Source: Firmicutes bacterium UBA993 | Lineage (GTDB): Bacteria; Bacillota; Dethiobacteria; DTU022 | Assembly: GCA_002292015.1 (NCBI GenBank) | Contig: DBBD01000123.1 | Span: 1-6,022, forward strand | Length of the DNA: 6,022 nt | Direction: 5' to 3' | Shown here: one piece after another, positions 5,996-6,022 of the stretch | How positions within the stretch are numbered: position 1 is the stretch's first letter | Layout of the letters: every line of letters begins with the position of its first letter | Notes under the pieces: model-generated | What the model was told of the DNA's origin: nothing | Database searches by the model: none | Seen by the model: the letters and a program-made list of their open reading frames with translations, nothing else | Position numbers and translations under genes: made by a program

Positions 5996-6022
5996 TAATC
6001 ATCATTTATGTTTTTGCATTAT

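Noticed and set aside
1..6022. CRISPR array, insertion sequence, prophage, tRNA or rRNA.
   Set aside because: No regularly spaced repeats, transposase or integrase motifs, tRNA-like cloverleaf or rRNA sequence were seen on reading through the window.

Overview
The window looks like a chromosomal segment from a Gram-positive bacterium (Bacillota). I infer an anaerobic Clostridia-type organism of medium GC rather than a Bacillus, but cannot prove this. The reasons are strong AGGAGG-type ribosome binding sites before the genes, GTG/TTG start codons, TTGACA/TATAAT-type promoters, and proteins that resemble Bacillus subtilis FadR, FadN and FadA as I recall them. Similarities quoted here are from memory and motif reading; no search was run.

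Layout. Positions 1-143 hold a promoter (70-98) and a FadR-type inverted repeat (107-126) over the expected start site. Next come three co-directional genes that look like one operon: fadR (144-725, TetR-family regulator), fadN (792-3200, 3-hydroxyacyl-CoA dehydrogenase/enoyl-CoA hydratase) and fadA (3218-4396, thiolase). A nested stem-loop with a T-run (4434-4496) ends the operon. A good promoter (4448-4476) sits inside the loop of that terminator and should drive the next gene, a divergent M24 'pita-bread' metallopeptidase homologue (4533-5717). The last 305 bases hold no long gene. On the minus strand they contain a well-formed terminator (5727-5764) and, upstream of it, a 25-codon frame with a strong RBS, a hydrophobic segment and a perfect lipobox (5831-5908).

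How it works together. FadN and FadA supply the hydration, dehydrogenation and thiolysis steps of fatty-acid beta-oxidation. By the Bacillus model, FadR would repress them until long-chain acyl-CoA releases it from the operator. Here the regulator is the first gene of the operon it should control, so it would be autoregulated. No acyl-CoA dehydrogenase (fadE) lies in the window. The peptidase homologue has its own promoter and no evident metabolic link to the operon.

The least ordinary signals are the promoter inside a terminator loop, the tiny minus-strand lipoprotein-like gene, and the altered active site of the M24 protein.
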